A stretch of DNA of 64,000 nucleotides, taken from Pycnopodia helianthoides. Lineage: Eukaryota > Echinodermata > Asteroidea > Forcipulatida > Asteriidae. A model generated the notes under the pieces. That model saw nothing but the letters and a program-made list of their open reading frames with translations. It was not told the origin of the DNA and made no database searches. A program made the translations under genes and the position numbers. Shown one piece after another: positions 1 through 12,315 of this stretch. The stretch is from assembly GCA_032158295.1 (NCBI GenBank), contig CM063256.1, positions 17,157,394-17,221,393 of the forward strand. Reading direction: 5' to 3'. Each line of letters starts with the position of its first letter. The stretch's first letter is position 1.

Positions 1-477
1 TCATCCTCTCACAATCTCTATATTAAAATCGTATCTCACAGATTACACAGCTGGCTCCACATTAACATTTGATTGATGCTCGACGAATTTTCTTTAATTC
101 CGGAAGAAAATACAAAGGCTACCCTAGAACCGTCTGAGTACGGCGACAATCTACAGTTTCTGCGCTAAATTTACCGGTACAGGTATTATAAATATGAAAC
201 TATAAAGGTCATCTTTTTACGGTCGCTGCTGGCAGAATTTGAAGTCTTCACTATTGATTCAATTGAACAAATTCAGCCTTGATTGTAGCATGTTACATGT
301 CAGTACTCATGGAAGAGTGGTTCTATGGTCGTACTCATATTGTTGGGTACCAGGCTGAAGGATAAAAGACTCTTATGCCCATATATAGATGAAGAACCCT
401 ATCAATACATTACAGCAGACAGGCAGAAATAAATTGGCAATATTTTGATTATAACAAGGATGGACATGTATAGCAGC

Positions 478-638
478 CGATTTCACGAAAGGCTAGGATT
501 AATCCTATCTCGAGTTAGGATGAGTAACTCGTCCTAACTTAGGATGGGCTCAATGCGTCCTAACGTCTATGGATACGGAACTTAACTCGTCCTAAGTCCT
601 AAGATTAATCCTAAGTTAGGAAGAGTTTGGTGAAATCG
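478..638. mobile_element. Degenerate inverted-repeat MITE (CGATTTCAC ends)
   Basis: The left end reads CGATTTCACGAAAGGCTAGGAT and its complement returns at the right end as CCTAAGTTAGGAAGAG followed by TTTGGTGAAATCG. The interior is made of TCCTAA/TTAGGA words. The same family occurs in better condition at 8451-8609. It is non-coding. The rest of 1-954 shows no gene or other recognisable element. Confidence 0.6.
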
Positions 639-954
639 ATGGCAGGATCTACATGTGTGTCTACCTTGCCAAAGACAGGTACTTCTCAGAAATACTGGAG
701 AAAAACAAAACTAATTTTCCAATGTTTTTTTCTCTGAACGGAACGAATTTTGACAGATAATGCTATTTCAAAATGAAAAAAAACCATGAACAATCTGCAG
801 ACAATGCACAAAATACAGCCAACATGCAAAATTGTTTGTACATAACATGACATGGCTAATGGACACGAGATAAAGTCAGGATACTGACAATAATTCACTT
901 TTACTTTTTAATATTACTACCACTCATCAGTGGTGGATTTTGGTGTGCAATACC

Positions 955-1340
955 TTAAAGGAACATCACAGAATTGTTTTTTGCTAACAAAACAGTTGCT
1001 GGCAGTGTAAACACTTTATGCAATCCACCATATACATAAACTGACAAACCTGTAGAAGTTTGAGATCGATCGGCCATCTGGGTGAGAAAATAGTGAGAAA
1101 CCGATTACACATTTGCATGAAATCATATAGATTCAACAAATGAACAAAACGCTCACTGAGTGATAAACTCCAATCGGAAAATTTATTCATTTCTCATCAA
1201 ATATGGCATTTCAGACAGAATTATTTCAAGGGATGTTTTCTACTATCATCATCATTAGACCGTGTAAGTTTTATGTAAATCTGTGATCAAAAAGTATATT
1301 TTACAAGTTTTTTTCTTACCAATTCTGTAATGTTCCTTAA
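955..1340. mobile_element. TTAA-flanked MITE, family A, copy 1
   Basis: TTAA lies at both edges. The terminal inverted repeat is AAAGGAACATYACAGAATTG, with its complement CAATTCTGTAATGTTCCTT at the other end. The interior matches five other copies in the window (21774, 33774, 39292, 50391, 59863), including a conserved core with CTCACTGAG/CTCAGTGAG. There is no coding capacity. A TTAA target duplication is typical of piggyBac- or Kolobok-mobilised elements; which transposase drives this family cannot be told here. Confidence 0.85.
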
Positions 1341-1724
1341 ATGAAAGCTTATAACTTTCTCGTACACAAAAATAGCTACTTCAAATTTTAATCTAAATTT
1401 TTGAGTCAAACGGGCCAAAAAGCTTGACCTGGCATCTTTAATTAAAATACCGAAATATCAAAAATGAAATCAATACAATGTGAGGTCTCATGAATAAAAC
1501 TACAACCCAACTAGTCTGTCAAAAAAGCCGGAGACATTTCATCACTGTAAATGATTCAATGCATCTTGTACCATCTTGCTTGGTTGGCTTCAGAAGTTTG
1601 CAACTCAAAACAACCACAGGTGATCACCCAATGTATGTAAATAAAACATTTTAAAAAATGATGTACGCATTCCATACTGAATTTATGAAGACATTTTTTG
1701 CTTGATGTTCATTTCTCTATGATA

Positions 1725-3592
1725 TAGGGTAAACTGGGGTAAAAACGCCCATGGGGTAAAAACGCCCACTTGACTTGTTTCCATTGCTAGTAAAAAAAGA
1801 CACATAGAATTACTAAATGAAATATATTTCTAATAGGTACTATGCATGGCAAAAAACATGAAAAGAATAATTAAACTCATTAACATATTTTAAGGGTGCA
1901 TAGGTGCTGTTAAAAAAAATTCGGAAAAAAAAGTTTTGAAAAATGACTGTCGAAGGTTTAACGTATTTCACTTAAAATAAAATAAAAACAGCACATTGTT
2001 TTATTTTTTTATTATTCTTTAGTTGATATTTGTTAAGATGGGTTAACTACACAATAATAAATTATCAAAATATTAAAATCAATTTTAATATTTGCTTAAC
2101 ATTGTTTTGTAAGTGGGCGTTTTTACCCCAGGATAAATCAAGTACCTCGGGGTAAAAACGCCCAGTAGCATCCTTAACATCGAACTCCATTAAAGCCTCA
2201 TTAATCTTCAAAAAAACCTCAATATTAGTAACTAACAGCCATATTTTAAATTTATATTCACTATTAGAAGCCTATTATATATAAAACTGTGTATTTCTTA
2301 TATTTTTTTATTCAGGTTTGATCAATTAGGTTAAGGTTCAATTAAAATTTGCAAAGTTTATAGTGACGTATTTGATTTTTTTCACAAATAACTTTCCTTC
2401 ATGCTAAGTACCACTGCAAACGGCATTAAAAGATTATGTTGAATGATTGGGCCTAAATATTATAACTTCATGAATAGGACTATTTCTGCCATGATTTCAC
2501 AGGGCATTAAGGCACTAGGTAACAACAGAGAAACTGTTCGCCTGAGTAGGGAGAAACTGTGGATAAAGTGCATCCAGATCATTCAACCCCATTGGTCTGA
2601 ACATCCAAAAAGAAACGGCTAATAACCTTTTGTCTTTGCCTTCTCCTTATCCCCACAGATATACACATTTTTAGTCTGCCTCATTAACTAACTAACCCCC
2701 TTCCCACCTTTGGTATTGTGTTTTGTGTTTCCAACCTCTTGTGGTCATACCAGCTCCTTCCCTCTACCCCCCCCCCCTTGTCACCCTCTTCGTTGTTCAT
2801 CTCTTGGTGTCCTGTGTGCTCTCATCTCTTTCCAATTGACTGTTTCTGTTACACCAGTAGGCCTATTCCTGTTTATGTGTGTTGTGTAGTCAATAGTCAC
2901 CCCACTGCGGTCATGTGACAAAATCTCTCTCTTACCGTCAATGTACATTCGAGCTTAAATGCACATCTTACTTGCTAAGCTAGGTGTGATGTCACACTAA
3001 AAATCACTGTGGTATTACTGACAACTCATCTTAAGATGAATCTTAGTGCTTTGTGAAATCAGCACCAGGAGCTTCTGGGATGGTTTCCTCAGACCAATGA
3101 AGCCTTGCTGGAGTTAACCTTAGACCTTTCTAAGATGGTACATAAAATAAGTGTTCAAGTTTATTGTGCGTGAATTATGAATGCTAATGTTTCAACATAC
3201 CACATAAAGTTATCGGTTTTAAAATGATTGAGTTTGTAGTTATAATGAACCAACTGTGTTTGAAAAGTTGTTTGCAGTTAATGTAGTATCCCTCAATATT
3301 GAATTAATTTAATAAATATGATTCCATTACAAAAGAAACCTGTCATATAGCGACCTCTGGGCGGGCGGGCGTTTTTACCCCGAGACCCGGGTAAAAACGC
3401 CCGCCAAACTTCCATCCAAAAAGGGTGGAAAATTTCACTTTTTCAACATAGTGACTATAATTTTATATTTGCACACAATAGAGGAGATATGTAATGGATA
3501 AAACCACACATTAATTTCTCTGTGTCTCCAAGAAGTTCTGAGATATTTAACTAAAACTTAAAAAACGGGCGTTTTTACCCCAGTTTACCCTA
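1725..3592. mobile_element. 1.87-kb non-autonomous DNA transposon with repeated GGGGTAAAAACGCCC motifs
   Basis: Perfect 26-bp terminal inverted repeats start TAGGGTAAACTGGGGTAAAA (1725-1750 and 3567-3592). The terminal repeats contain GGGGTAAAAACGCCC, and the same word, or its complement, recurs inside at 1753-1767, 2115-2129, 2149-2163, 3367-3381 and 3389-3402. That is seven copies, mostly arranged as facing pairs near the ends. The TA at each edge could be a TA target duplication, as in Tc1/mariner/pogo elements. No transposase frame is present; the interior is AT-rich. The motif clusters look like transposase-binding subterminal repeats (inference). Confidence 0.75.
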
Positions 3593-3635
3593 CTGTACAA
3601 TAATAAAATAGCCATGGTACGAACATTGTATAATT

Positions 3636-3870
3636 CCAGGCATGACACTTCACAGAGGCAACTGCTTCCATGCCCCTGGTCATTGCCTTGCTGCCCTTTC
3701 AAATGTTCCAATAAGATCCATCACCAGGCCTCGAATTTCGCCACAGCAATTGCTGTGGGTGCCCTTAAAAACCTTTACAATACAAACTCAAATTTTCTTC
3801 ATTGGGTGCCCTTCATTTTGGGGAAATTGCCGTGCCCTCTTGAACACGAAGTTCGAGGCCTGCATCACAG
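3636..3870. repeat. Dispersed CAGGCMTG-ended repeat, two overlapping units
   Basis: It begins CAGGCATGACACTTCACAG, the same end found at the 44.7-kb minisatellite, followed by one copy of the 21-bp word later seen amplified (CCCCTGGTCATTGCCT). A second small inverted unit, CAGGCCTCGAATTTCG ... CGAAGTTCGAGGCCTG, spans about 3725-3860. It is non-coding: the short frames here run through the repeat. The stretch 3871-5226 contains no gene or element I can identify. Confidence 0.55.
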
Positions 3871-5226
3871 AGGTGCCATAATGTCCTGGATGGATCATGC
3901 CACATATCCTAGAGGAGGTGCCAATCCACAGGGTCACTGAATTAGTCAGGAGGGGGCAGGACAAAACTTTGCCAGCATCCTTTGTGATCAAAATTGGTGT
4001 CAATTGTCAATGGTAGGATGTAACCAAATAATCAAACTTAATTATAGCATACCCTGACATATAAATAACGGACTTTTTGAAAGAACAAATCGTTGAGAAA
4101 GTGCAAAACAAACCCTCTAAACCTACGGAAAATGCTTGGACAAGACACCAAAGATTTGAGGGTTAAACATCATTCACCACTCCTCTGTCAACACTCCTCC
4201 ACAGCTAAAAGCTCAAGGCGGTCACAGTTTTCACTCTGAAAAAGGCATCGTACACACTGTGTATCACACTGTGTATCACACTGAGCACCACTCCCGTACT
4301 ACTACTCTGCGTACATGTAGATCATCCGCACTCGTATTACTGTCCGCATACGGAGGCCATAAGGCCCACCGCCTATGGGTCGTAACTTCCGGGTTTAATG
4401 TGCTTCTTTATGATTCGTCTAGTTTTCGACAAAAATTTGGGGGCCCTCGGATGTGCTGGTATGCAGATCATGAATATTTCGTCAGACCTATTCCCGAAAA
4501 ACACAGGACGGGAAGCAAATGAATGATTCATTCATAACGTCCAACCATGAGCTTCCCTCATTATGACCTTTGTACCTTATCTTGCATGCATACATGTAAA
4601 TGTACAAGATTCAAATGCAAGTGTTTATCCTGGCGGCTGTTCAGACTGCTTGGACAAGTCCATTTTATCTGAGGGTGGTGATATCTTCAAATGTAGTTAA
4701 CACTTAATCTTCACAATAGAGAACCATCATGAATGATTTTTTGCATTGCTAACTGCATCAGCAATTTTAATATTTTAATAAAAATCATATATTTGGTGTA
4801 AAAGACATTTATTATGTTGCCTCAAAATAGACGAAAAAACATTGCGCCCATGCACGGTATGTAATTAAGACAGGAAGAAACCATTCTCTTCACAAAAAAA
4901 ACTTTTAAAAAACGCTAAATATCTAGAGGATGTATGGAGAGATTTTGTAAAAACTTTCAGGAACAAAAGATCTATCTTTAAACATTTCGTTCACAGTGAA
5001 AAAAACAATCAAATTAACATTTTTTTTCCCCCTCAAATTTTGTCGATATCTGTACTCCTTTTAGTGGAGTTTTTGGTTATAAATTTCCCACCTGGACCCA
5101 TTCCCACACTGCAGCCGCTGCAATAAACAAATAAAAAATGCTCGGTAAAATTAAATCTAACCAACCATAACAATTGAAAATGTTTGTAAAACCTAAACTG
5201 TCATTTTTTTTAAATATTTGTTTTTA

Positions 5227-5986
5227 TGAGATATCGCCTAACTCACAAGGTTGGACGGCCACTTCAAGGTGAGGGCTACACTTTTACTAATTTGGGCTGA
5301 CAACCCAAACCATCTGTCACTAGGGGCACATTGCCACTTACTCCTTGGGTTGAAACAGCAGGGCTTGAATTTGGGGGGAAATCCACAAGACCACAGGACT
5401 TGTATCTCAAAATGTTTACTGGACCAGAAATAATTTTACAAGACCAGATTCAAACTGAGAAAAACTTCCTTGCACAGTGTAACTTGCATTTAATTGAACA
5501 AGCACTAAGACATATAAGAGAAGATTTACCTCATTTGTCTTTACGGGTATTACGTATATTTCAATTCAAATCATTACTCAAAGTCAACATTTGAACATAA
5601 TTTGTTTCTGTTCAAGATATTATTGTTATTCAGTTGAAACCACAAGACCGCCGGACTTGTACGGTCATGAGTTTACTGGCCCAATGCTTCAATCACTGGC
5701 CTCGGGCCTGCGGTCCAGTGTCAAATTCGAGCCCTGAACAGGGTTACCCGGCCTTAACAGTCGGGTAAGGATGTCGGTATGGGTATTGTCCACTAGGAGC
5801 CTGGCTGGTAGAGCAGAATGCAATATCCTTCCCATTTTTTACAAAGCAATTATGGTAAAGTGCCTTGCTCAAGGGCACAAGTGTCTTAACTGGGATTCGA
5901 ACCCACACTCTGCTGCCGACAACACCAGAGCTTAGGTCCAGTGAACTAAAACCACAGTGAACTAGGTTGCTCGGCCATGACACGCC
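5227..5986 (-). mobile_element. tRNA-Leu-derived SINE, interrupted by a DNA transposon
   Basis: Read on the minus strand, the head (5986 down to about 5870) has GGCCGAG, CTAAGCTCTGG and GTGGGTTCGAATCCCA, the A-box, anticodon-arm and B-box of a type II tRNA. The body and tail match the plus-strand copy at 8003-8375 and are split by the insertion at 5359-5736. Joining the flanks (GAAACAG | AACAGGGTTACC, with one AACAG removed) restores the continuous sequence seen in the 8-kb copy. Confidence 0.75.
5359..5736. mobile_element. CAGGGCTYGAATTTG-ended DNA transposon inserted in a SINE
   Basis: Terminal repeats are CAGGGCTTGAATTTG and CAAATTCGAGCCCTG. It is flanked by the 5-bp duplication AACAG (5354-5358 and 5737-5741), confirmed by the uninterrupted SINE at 8 kb. 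A sister copy lies at 14068-14470 with a different 5-bp duplication. It is 378 bp and non-autonomous; the short open frames inside are not conserved between copies. Confidence 0.8.
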
Positions 5987-6119
5987 AAATGATTTTAGTG
6001 CTGATGCTAGAGAGAGCATTTCAACAGTATGGATGTATTTTTATTTATTTTTTAATGGAGTGCAACAAAACTGCAATTGCAAGATATCCCCCCCCCCAAC
6101 CCCCACTATCCACAGTGCG

Positions 6120-6489
6120 CAGGGCTCGCCCTTAACACTAGCCCGGCGTACATTGTCTAGTAAAAAATTCTATGGGCTAGTAAACACCACTTCTCAACTT
6201 GCCCTGTGGGCTACTAAAAACTGTGCAACCTACTTGTTTAAAATGCTAATTTCTTCCTTTTCGAATGTGAATAATTAATGTATAAAATGTGTTAATCGTT
6301 ATTGAGTGTGTGAATTTAACTTCATTTGATCATTACACTGGTAGTGATCGTTAACATTAACACATAAAAACATTACATTTATGGCAATTCCTGTGTAAAA
6401 TCTGGGCTACTTAAACTTCCTGGGGGCAAGTAAATTGCAGTTTACTGGCCCGGCGGGCTACTTTACAAAAAGCTTGAGCGCAAGGCCTG
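6120..6489. mobile_element. CAGGGCTCG-ended DNA transposon, related family
   Basis: The left end is CAGGGCTCGCCCTTAACACTAG; the right end complements to CAGGCCTTGCGCTCAAG. Inside are alternating GGGCTAGTAAA and TTACTGGCCCGGCGGGCTAC words. Flanks GTGCG and GCGCG differ by one base, compatible with a decayed 5-bp duplication like those of the 5359 and 14068 elements. It is non-coding. The stretch 6490-7570 shows no gene. Confidence 0.55.
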
Positions 6490-7576
6490 GCGCGCCAGTA
6501 TGAACTAATTAGTTAACATGACTTCCGCTACTGACCAATGGGTCTTGTCTTCCACGCACATTATACATGTAGTAATGACCCTCATTGGCACAACACAGAA
6601 CCATCAAGGCATTGGTTTCGAGAGTGCAAGTCCTACTGTAACATTACAATGTAGCTCAAACCATGCAAGCACACCGCATGCTGTACAGTGCAGTGTACAT
6701 CTAAACATGCACAAAGCTAGCTCAGGCGGGTAGCACAGCGTAAAGAAAAACAAAACAAATGAAAAACAAAACTCCAACGCCTTGGTCAAGGCTAATGTCA
6801 AACCTGCTTGTTTTTCAGCCAGCTAGCGCTGTTGCCTTCCATACCGCTAACCCTACGCGTGGCAGCAGCGCCTCACTCCACGCAGGTATGTGGGTTTCAA
6901 CCTGGGTAAGGTTTCCCAATCTAATTTAGCCACGCTTGGACTGACGTCTTGGCAGATACATGAGAGTCTTGAAGGAGCTGGTCCCAGGCGATACATTGTT
7001 ACCCTACTCTACTTCTGCCTCACACCTCCCAGTCTGCTGCGATCATACAGCACTATGCCTTGACATACTTGGAGGGTGCATGAGTGTCCACGCGAAACTG
7101 CTTTCGACGGTAAATTTATACAGAAACTTCAACGAGGATGGTAGGTATAATTCTGAAAAGGTTTGAAATGTTTGACAAAACAAAAACCCTCTTGAAATCG
7201 AAGTGTATTTTTCTTCGGGGCGGGCATACAGATGGCCAATACAAAGTACACACTCAGAGGGTCACCCTGGGAATTGTTCAAAACTTGTAGGTACATGTAC
7301 GGTGGAGAAAGGGGTGGTCGAGGAAGGGGGTGAATTCAAATTTTGCTGATTCCTTGTTTGAATGTGTGCAGTACCTCATTATTTCCTTTTATGTCATTTT
7401 TGACTTAGCTATTCAATATTAATTTTGAATTTCTGAAAAAGTTATTTTCTGTTGATATGTATTTCTTCTTGTTTCACCATAATTACTACAACAACAAAAT
7501 CACACAAAATACAGAGTACGGTAACCCCAGCAACAGTTTCACAGACAAAAAAACCCTGTTTCCGCTTGTTCGGCAT

Positions 7577-7577
<1 letters not shown>

Positions 7578-7659
<82 letters not shown>
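7578..7659. repeat. (CT)n microsatellite
   Basis: About 40 uninterrupted CT dinucleotides. Open frames through it encode Leu-Ser or Arg-Glu runs and are artefacts of the repeat. Confidence 0.97.
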
Positions 7660-7660
<1 letters not shown>

Positions 7661-8002
7661 GGTCATTTCCACAGCCAGACAATGGTTCCTCTACAGAGAC
7701 TACTTGACTAACACTCTGAGCACCACTCATGGGTTTCTTACATACAATGTACACAGCCAGTGAGTTTAACCAAGGATGAACTATCTCGTTAGACATCCAC
7801 TGTTATCCAGCAAACTGCAACACTAACTAACCTAAATACTACCATTTCCTCTTTGCCAAAGTGAAGGAATTAGGAGGACTTACATGTAGTAGGCTATCAG
7901 GGCATTGCAGCAAAGGAGGATCCAGAAGGATTTGAACCACAATGGGTTTCTGCTGTGAGAGGATTTAGAAGGAATTGGGCTATCAGGCTGTTTGGACATT
8001 GT

Positions 8003-8375
8003 GGCGTGTTGTGGGCCGAGTGGTCTAGTTCACCGGACCCAAGCTCTGGTGGTGTCAGCAGCAGAGTGTGGGTTTGAATCCCAGTCATGACACTTGTGCC
8101 CTTGAGCAAGGCACTTAACCATAATTTCTTCGTAAAAAGTTGGGAAGGTAGTGCATTCTGCTCTACCAGCCAGGCTCCTAGTGGATGCTACCCATGCCTA
8201 CATCCTTACGGACTGTGAAGGGGGTAACCCTGTTTCAGCCCCAGGAGTACGTAGGTGGCAACGTGCCCCTGGTGTCAGTTGATTTGGGTCAACAGCCCAA
8301 ATCAGTTAAGTGTAGCCCTCACCTTGAAGTGGCCGTTCGGACTTGTGAGTAGAGCGATATCTCTTGTAAAAAAAA
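8003..8375 (+). mobile_element. tRNA-Leu-derived SINE
   Basis: The head carries GGGCCGAGTGGTCTAG (A-box), a CCCAAGCTCTGG anticodon arm with a long variable region, and GTGGGTTTGAATCCCA (B-box), as in a type II leucine tRNA. The body follows with a long conserved non-tRNA part ending near CTTGAAGTGGCC and an A-rich tail (8364-8375). It is the uninterrupted counterpart of 5227-5986. Confidence 0.75.
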
Positions 8376-8450
8376 TTTAAAAACAAAAAGAGGAAAGAGA
8401 AGGATTAGGGTCTGATGCAGCTTGGCCAGAATGGGATTCCCAGGGATCAT

Positions 8451-8609
8451 GGGTCGATTTCACAAAACTCTTCCTAACTTAGGACTAGTCCTAGGCAATG
8501 CTAAAGGATAGGACTAGTCCTAAGTTAGGACCAGTACTTAGGACTAGTAAATCTCTTAGCATTGACTAGGACTAGTCCTAAGTTAGGAAGAGTTTTGTGA
8601 AATCGACCC
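8451..8609. mobile_element. Inverted-repeat MITE, GGGTCGATTTCACAAAACTC ends
   Basis: The left terminus GGGTCGATTTCACAAAACTC continues into TTCCTAACTTAGGACTAGTC, and the right terminus is its reverse complement, giving arms of more than 40 bp. The centre is a set of nested GGACTAGTCC palindromes, so the whole element can form a hairpin. It is non-coding and the same family as 478-638. The stretch 8610-9589 holds no gene; 9166-9230 is a cluster of TACATGTA words. Confidence 0.8.
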
Positions 8610-9589
8610 CTGGGCTGTTTGGAGAAATCCTTATGTTTAACCTTTCAGTCACAGGAAGATCTGGATGATAGCAATATGAAGAAAAACCAGGATGATTTAG
8701 AAGGATTTGGGTCGTTTGAGCTTTTGACTGATAGGAGGATTTGGGCTATGTGTAAGCAAGAGGGCCTAGTCTGTTAGGGTTAAGACAAAGAACAGGATTG
8801 ATATAAAAAAAATTAATAATAAATAAATTAATTTTGTTTTAATCTGAAAGCATACAGTACTTATTGCAAAATGTCTACCCAGTGCCAATGCTCCAGACAA
8901 ATATTTTAGTCAGAAACACTGTCAAAGTGAGAAAATAGTCATTTGAAGACCTCCAAAAAATCACAGTACATGTAGAGCTTACTCTGGCTGCCAAAATAAA
9001 ATATGATATGAACACTGCATAAAATTCATTCTCTTTGTTTTAACTCTGAAATGTGACCGTGCACTGAAATTTAATAAATTTTCACATGATTCATTGGTTG
9101 TGTTGTGTGTTTATTGAAAACAAAACAATAAAATTAAGTTATCCTCTTTAAAAGTGTTGAGAGTTACAAGTACATGTACAGTGTACATGTACTTTTGTAC
9201 TGTACATGTACTGTGTCTTAATCGTAAAAATAATACTGTGTCAGAAAAATCGGTGGCAGAACAATTTAAGGTTACCGACGATTTTTTTTACTTGAGTGCA
9301 TTTGTACTTCTCGCATAAAAAAACAACTAAAATGACACAGGAAGTGCAGCTCAGTACTTAGGGTTTACCCTGTAAGTAAAGAATGGTGACTAAGCTTAAT
9401 GGTAACAGTAAGCACAGAGTTTGGCGGTAAGCAGAGCCACGAAACTGGGCCCAGGTGAACGATGCAAGGCACTTTTTAAGAAACAGTATCAGAATACAGT
9501 TATTGTGTGTAATTCATTACATGTACATGTATGTCACTTACATTGTACATCAATGGAACTGTAGCTTGCTGCATACACTTTAATTTGCA

Positions 9590-9990
9590 GATAAGAGCAC
9601 CGGACTCAAGCTCTGGTGTGGGTTCGAGTCCCGGTCGTGACACTTGTGTCCCTAAGCAAGACACTTAACCATTATTGCTGCATCCTTCAGATGGGACGTA
9701 AAGCCATGTTGTGTACGTAAAAGAACCCAATGCATGTAAAAGAACCCAGTGCACTTATCTAAAAGAGAAGGGGTTCGCCCCGGTGTTCCTGGTTTGATTG
9801 GCAGCATATTGCGCCACAGCACCTTGTAAACCATTACATGGTGCTATGTAAAGGAATAGGTCTAATACTTCAAAACGTAGCTCCACAACAACTTGCAGAA
9901 AAATACTGAATGTTTAAACACCTTGAGCGTCACAGAGCGACGGATATGAGCGCTATATATAAGAAGCCACTATTATTAAGTTATTATTAC
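9590..9990 (+). mobile_element. tRNA-derived SINE with TTATTA tail
   Basis: The head is truncated but keeps CACCGGACTCAAGCTCTGG and GTGGGTTCGAGTCCCGG (leucine-type anticodon arm and B-box), then GACACTTGTGTCC shared with the other SINE copies. The tail ends CGCTATATATAAGAAGCC and a TTATTA run, the 3' signature shared with 15995-16355 and, reversed, with 46427 and 47748. Confidence 0.7.
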
Positions 9991-11047
9991 ATCAATGGCA
10001 CTTAACCGTAGCTTGCTGCATACAATTTAATTTGTGAAAATAGATTTCATCTGATGAAACAGTTCTTCATTCTTGGATCCTTCTCCTCCAATTCCACCAC
10101 AAAGTTACATTGCATAATAAAAATGTGCACTGTAATACCAAAGCCATAAATTGCTGGCCAACCACAGGGTAAACATGTAGTTGACCAGTGCTTGTGGCAA
10201 TCCACACAGTGCATGTACCCTAAATATCCCCTTCCAACATGTGTAGCCCACTTAAATGCTGAAAGCTTTTTTCCCAACTACCATTTCTAGTTCACTGGTC
10301 AAATTAATATCAAGAGTTGGTCAGGCTGCAAATTGTAACTTGTACTTACATTACAACCGTTGGGCTCGTGTTTCCAAAAGGAATAGAAAAATAAAATGGG
10401 GAAAAAAAACTAGACGATTATCCTCTGGCTCAACACGAGGCCGCATTTCAAGACTGAGCAACTTGTTTGACATCAAAATGGTGATCACTCACAGACGTTG
10501 TTTTGACAAAAAGATGGCCAAATAAAAGGCGCACGTGTTGTCTGTTAAAAGGCATGGATGAGCAGACAGCCTCTATTAAGGCTTTTTTTTCCTTTTCTTC
10601 AGCTCGATGGAGAATGGTTCAATTGCAGTTTGGCGGATGGGGTTTCACAATAAGAATGATTACATTTTAGCAAGATTGGAATGAAGACGTCGTCGGCTTG
10701 ATTCCAAATAATCACCTCCTCAAGAATGTATGTCTAAGCGTAGATGATTAACTCGGCAATGTCACATGGATCGGGGAGGCTAGACTTTAATCCTCACACT
10801 CACAGATGGGTTTTAATAATGTCTAATCCTAATCTCAGTTGAGTGAAATCCTTTCTTAGGAGTTGTAAGCTGAAAATGAATTCCATTAACCACTTGAAGA
10901 ACATGCATATTATCAAATGAAATAGCCATGGCCTGTTGTTGCCTCAATATTGCAATTACTTTAGTTGGGGCGGTGTAGGAGAGATAAAATATCAGTACAT
11001 ACTACACTATGTACATGTACAGTACAGTAATGCGTATAGTGTGTGTC
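9991..11047. other. No recognisable gene
   Basis: Short frames occur on both strands (for example 10047-10277 minus and 10256-10525 plus), but none shows a domain, a splice-site pattern or an upstream context that would support a gene. Confidence 0.5.
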
Positions 11048-11232
11048 AAGCCCGGTTCATACTTCCTGCGAATGCGAAGCGAATGTTGACGTCACAAATT
11101 CTCAACGGATAATTCGTTAGGGTTGAGCTGTGCTCAACTCTTGCGAATATTCGCAGCGAAAACAGAGTTGTGACGTCAAATTCATTCGCATTGCTTCGCA
11201 TTCGCATTCGCAGAAAGTATGAACCGGGCTTT
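11048..11232. mobile_element. MITE with AAGCCCGGTTCATACTT ends
   Basis: AAGCCCGGTTCATACTT at the left is mirrored by AAGTATGAACCGGGCTT at the right. The subterminal parts repeat GCGAATGCGAA and TTGACGTCA-like words as inverted pairs. It is 185 bp and non-coding. Confidence 0.8.
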
Positions 11233-11251
11233 AGTCATGATAATGTACATA

Positions 11252-11404
11252 AACAGGCCTGGAAATACACAGAGGACATGTTCTCTGTTGCCCCTGGTCT
11301 TGCACCTTCAAAAGTTTCCCATAGAATGCGAGATTTTTCAACGGAAGTACCCTTCGCAAAACGGAAATAGCCTTGCCCTCTTAAAGATGAAAATCCAGGC
11401 ATGG
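11252..11404. repeat. CAGGCCTGGAAAT-ended dispersed repeat
   Basis: It starts CAGGCCTGGAAATACACAGA and ends GAAAATCCAGGCATG, the inverted termini of the family also seen at 3636, 12316, 36494 and around both 21-bp minisatellites. Inside is one GCCCCTGGTCTTGC word, the unexpanded form of the minisatellite unit. Confidence 0.55.
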
Positions 11405-12315
11405 ACAAATAAGCCTTATTTATGAGGGTTTTTTTTTATATGTAAACAATACTAACCAGTGAACCTTGAATAAATACCCGATCAATTTATAATTAAAAAA
11501 AAAAAAAAAAAAAAAAATCATCTATACTGTGGAATTCAAGAATAATCATCATTAGCTACATTCCCTGGAAGTCTAAAGAAGTGTGGCAGAGGGGCGTTCA
11601 AATCTTCCCGTTTTTCCATCTTGGAAATTACCCGGTAGGTCTGCTGCCACCTAGTGCTCTAAATTCTCCCATTCCATTCAGCCGTTAAGCTAAAAAGGTT
11701 TAGCAAATATCCTTTGGGGGAAAACAGTAAAAAAACCAAAAACCTTATTGAAATGTCAGCTTATTTTTGTGTACCATATAGGCATCTCCGACCAACGATG
11801 TTGTTGCATCTATACCAAACACCAGAATGGTGCGAGTTAAGGGTTTACCTTACACGTACTGTACAGTACAGTGTGTTAATTAAAGCATGCCAGCCATTGT
11901 GAGATAACTCTGGTACAGGACATCATTATAAACTAGAAACTGATTTGGTCAACATACCAGGGTTGTAGAAATACATGTACATGTAGATCTGTAGTGCAAA
12001 AAGTCGTAATGGTCAGATACGCTTTGATAGGAAAATTTGAATTTGTATTGAATGAAGGTTTTAAGGGCACCCAAAGCAATTGCTGAGGTGCCGTGGTGAA
12101 ATTCGAGGCCTGAGTCCAGCGGCGTCTTTCTCAAAAGCTTGAATCAGATTGATTTCTCAGGAAAATGAATACACGTAGCGTGGCACCAGTCGCAGCAAAA
12201 GACCTTCAATATGGTGCGGTCATCTTGATATCTCCCATTCAAATCAATGTAACCAAACTGAGGCTAGAAGGAAAATAGTCTGGTTTCCTTTTGTTCAAAG
12301 AATATTACATGTAGC

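Noticed and set aside
7452..7796. Leu-Ser and Arg-Glu repeat ORFs
   Set aside because: Produced by the (CT)n microsatellite.
10047..10525. Overlapping 76- and 89-codon ORFs
   Set aside because: They have no motif that persists on inspection, no splice context, and lie on opposite strands over the same DNA.
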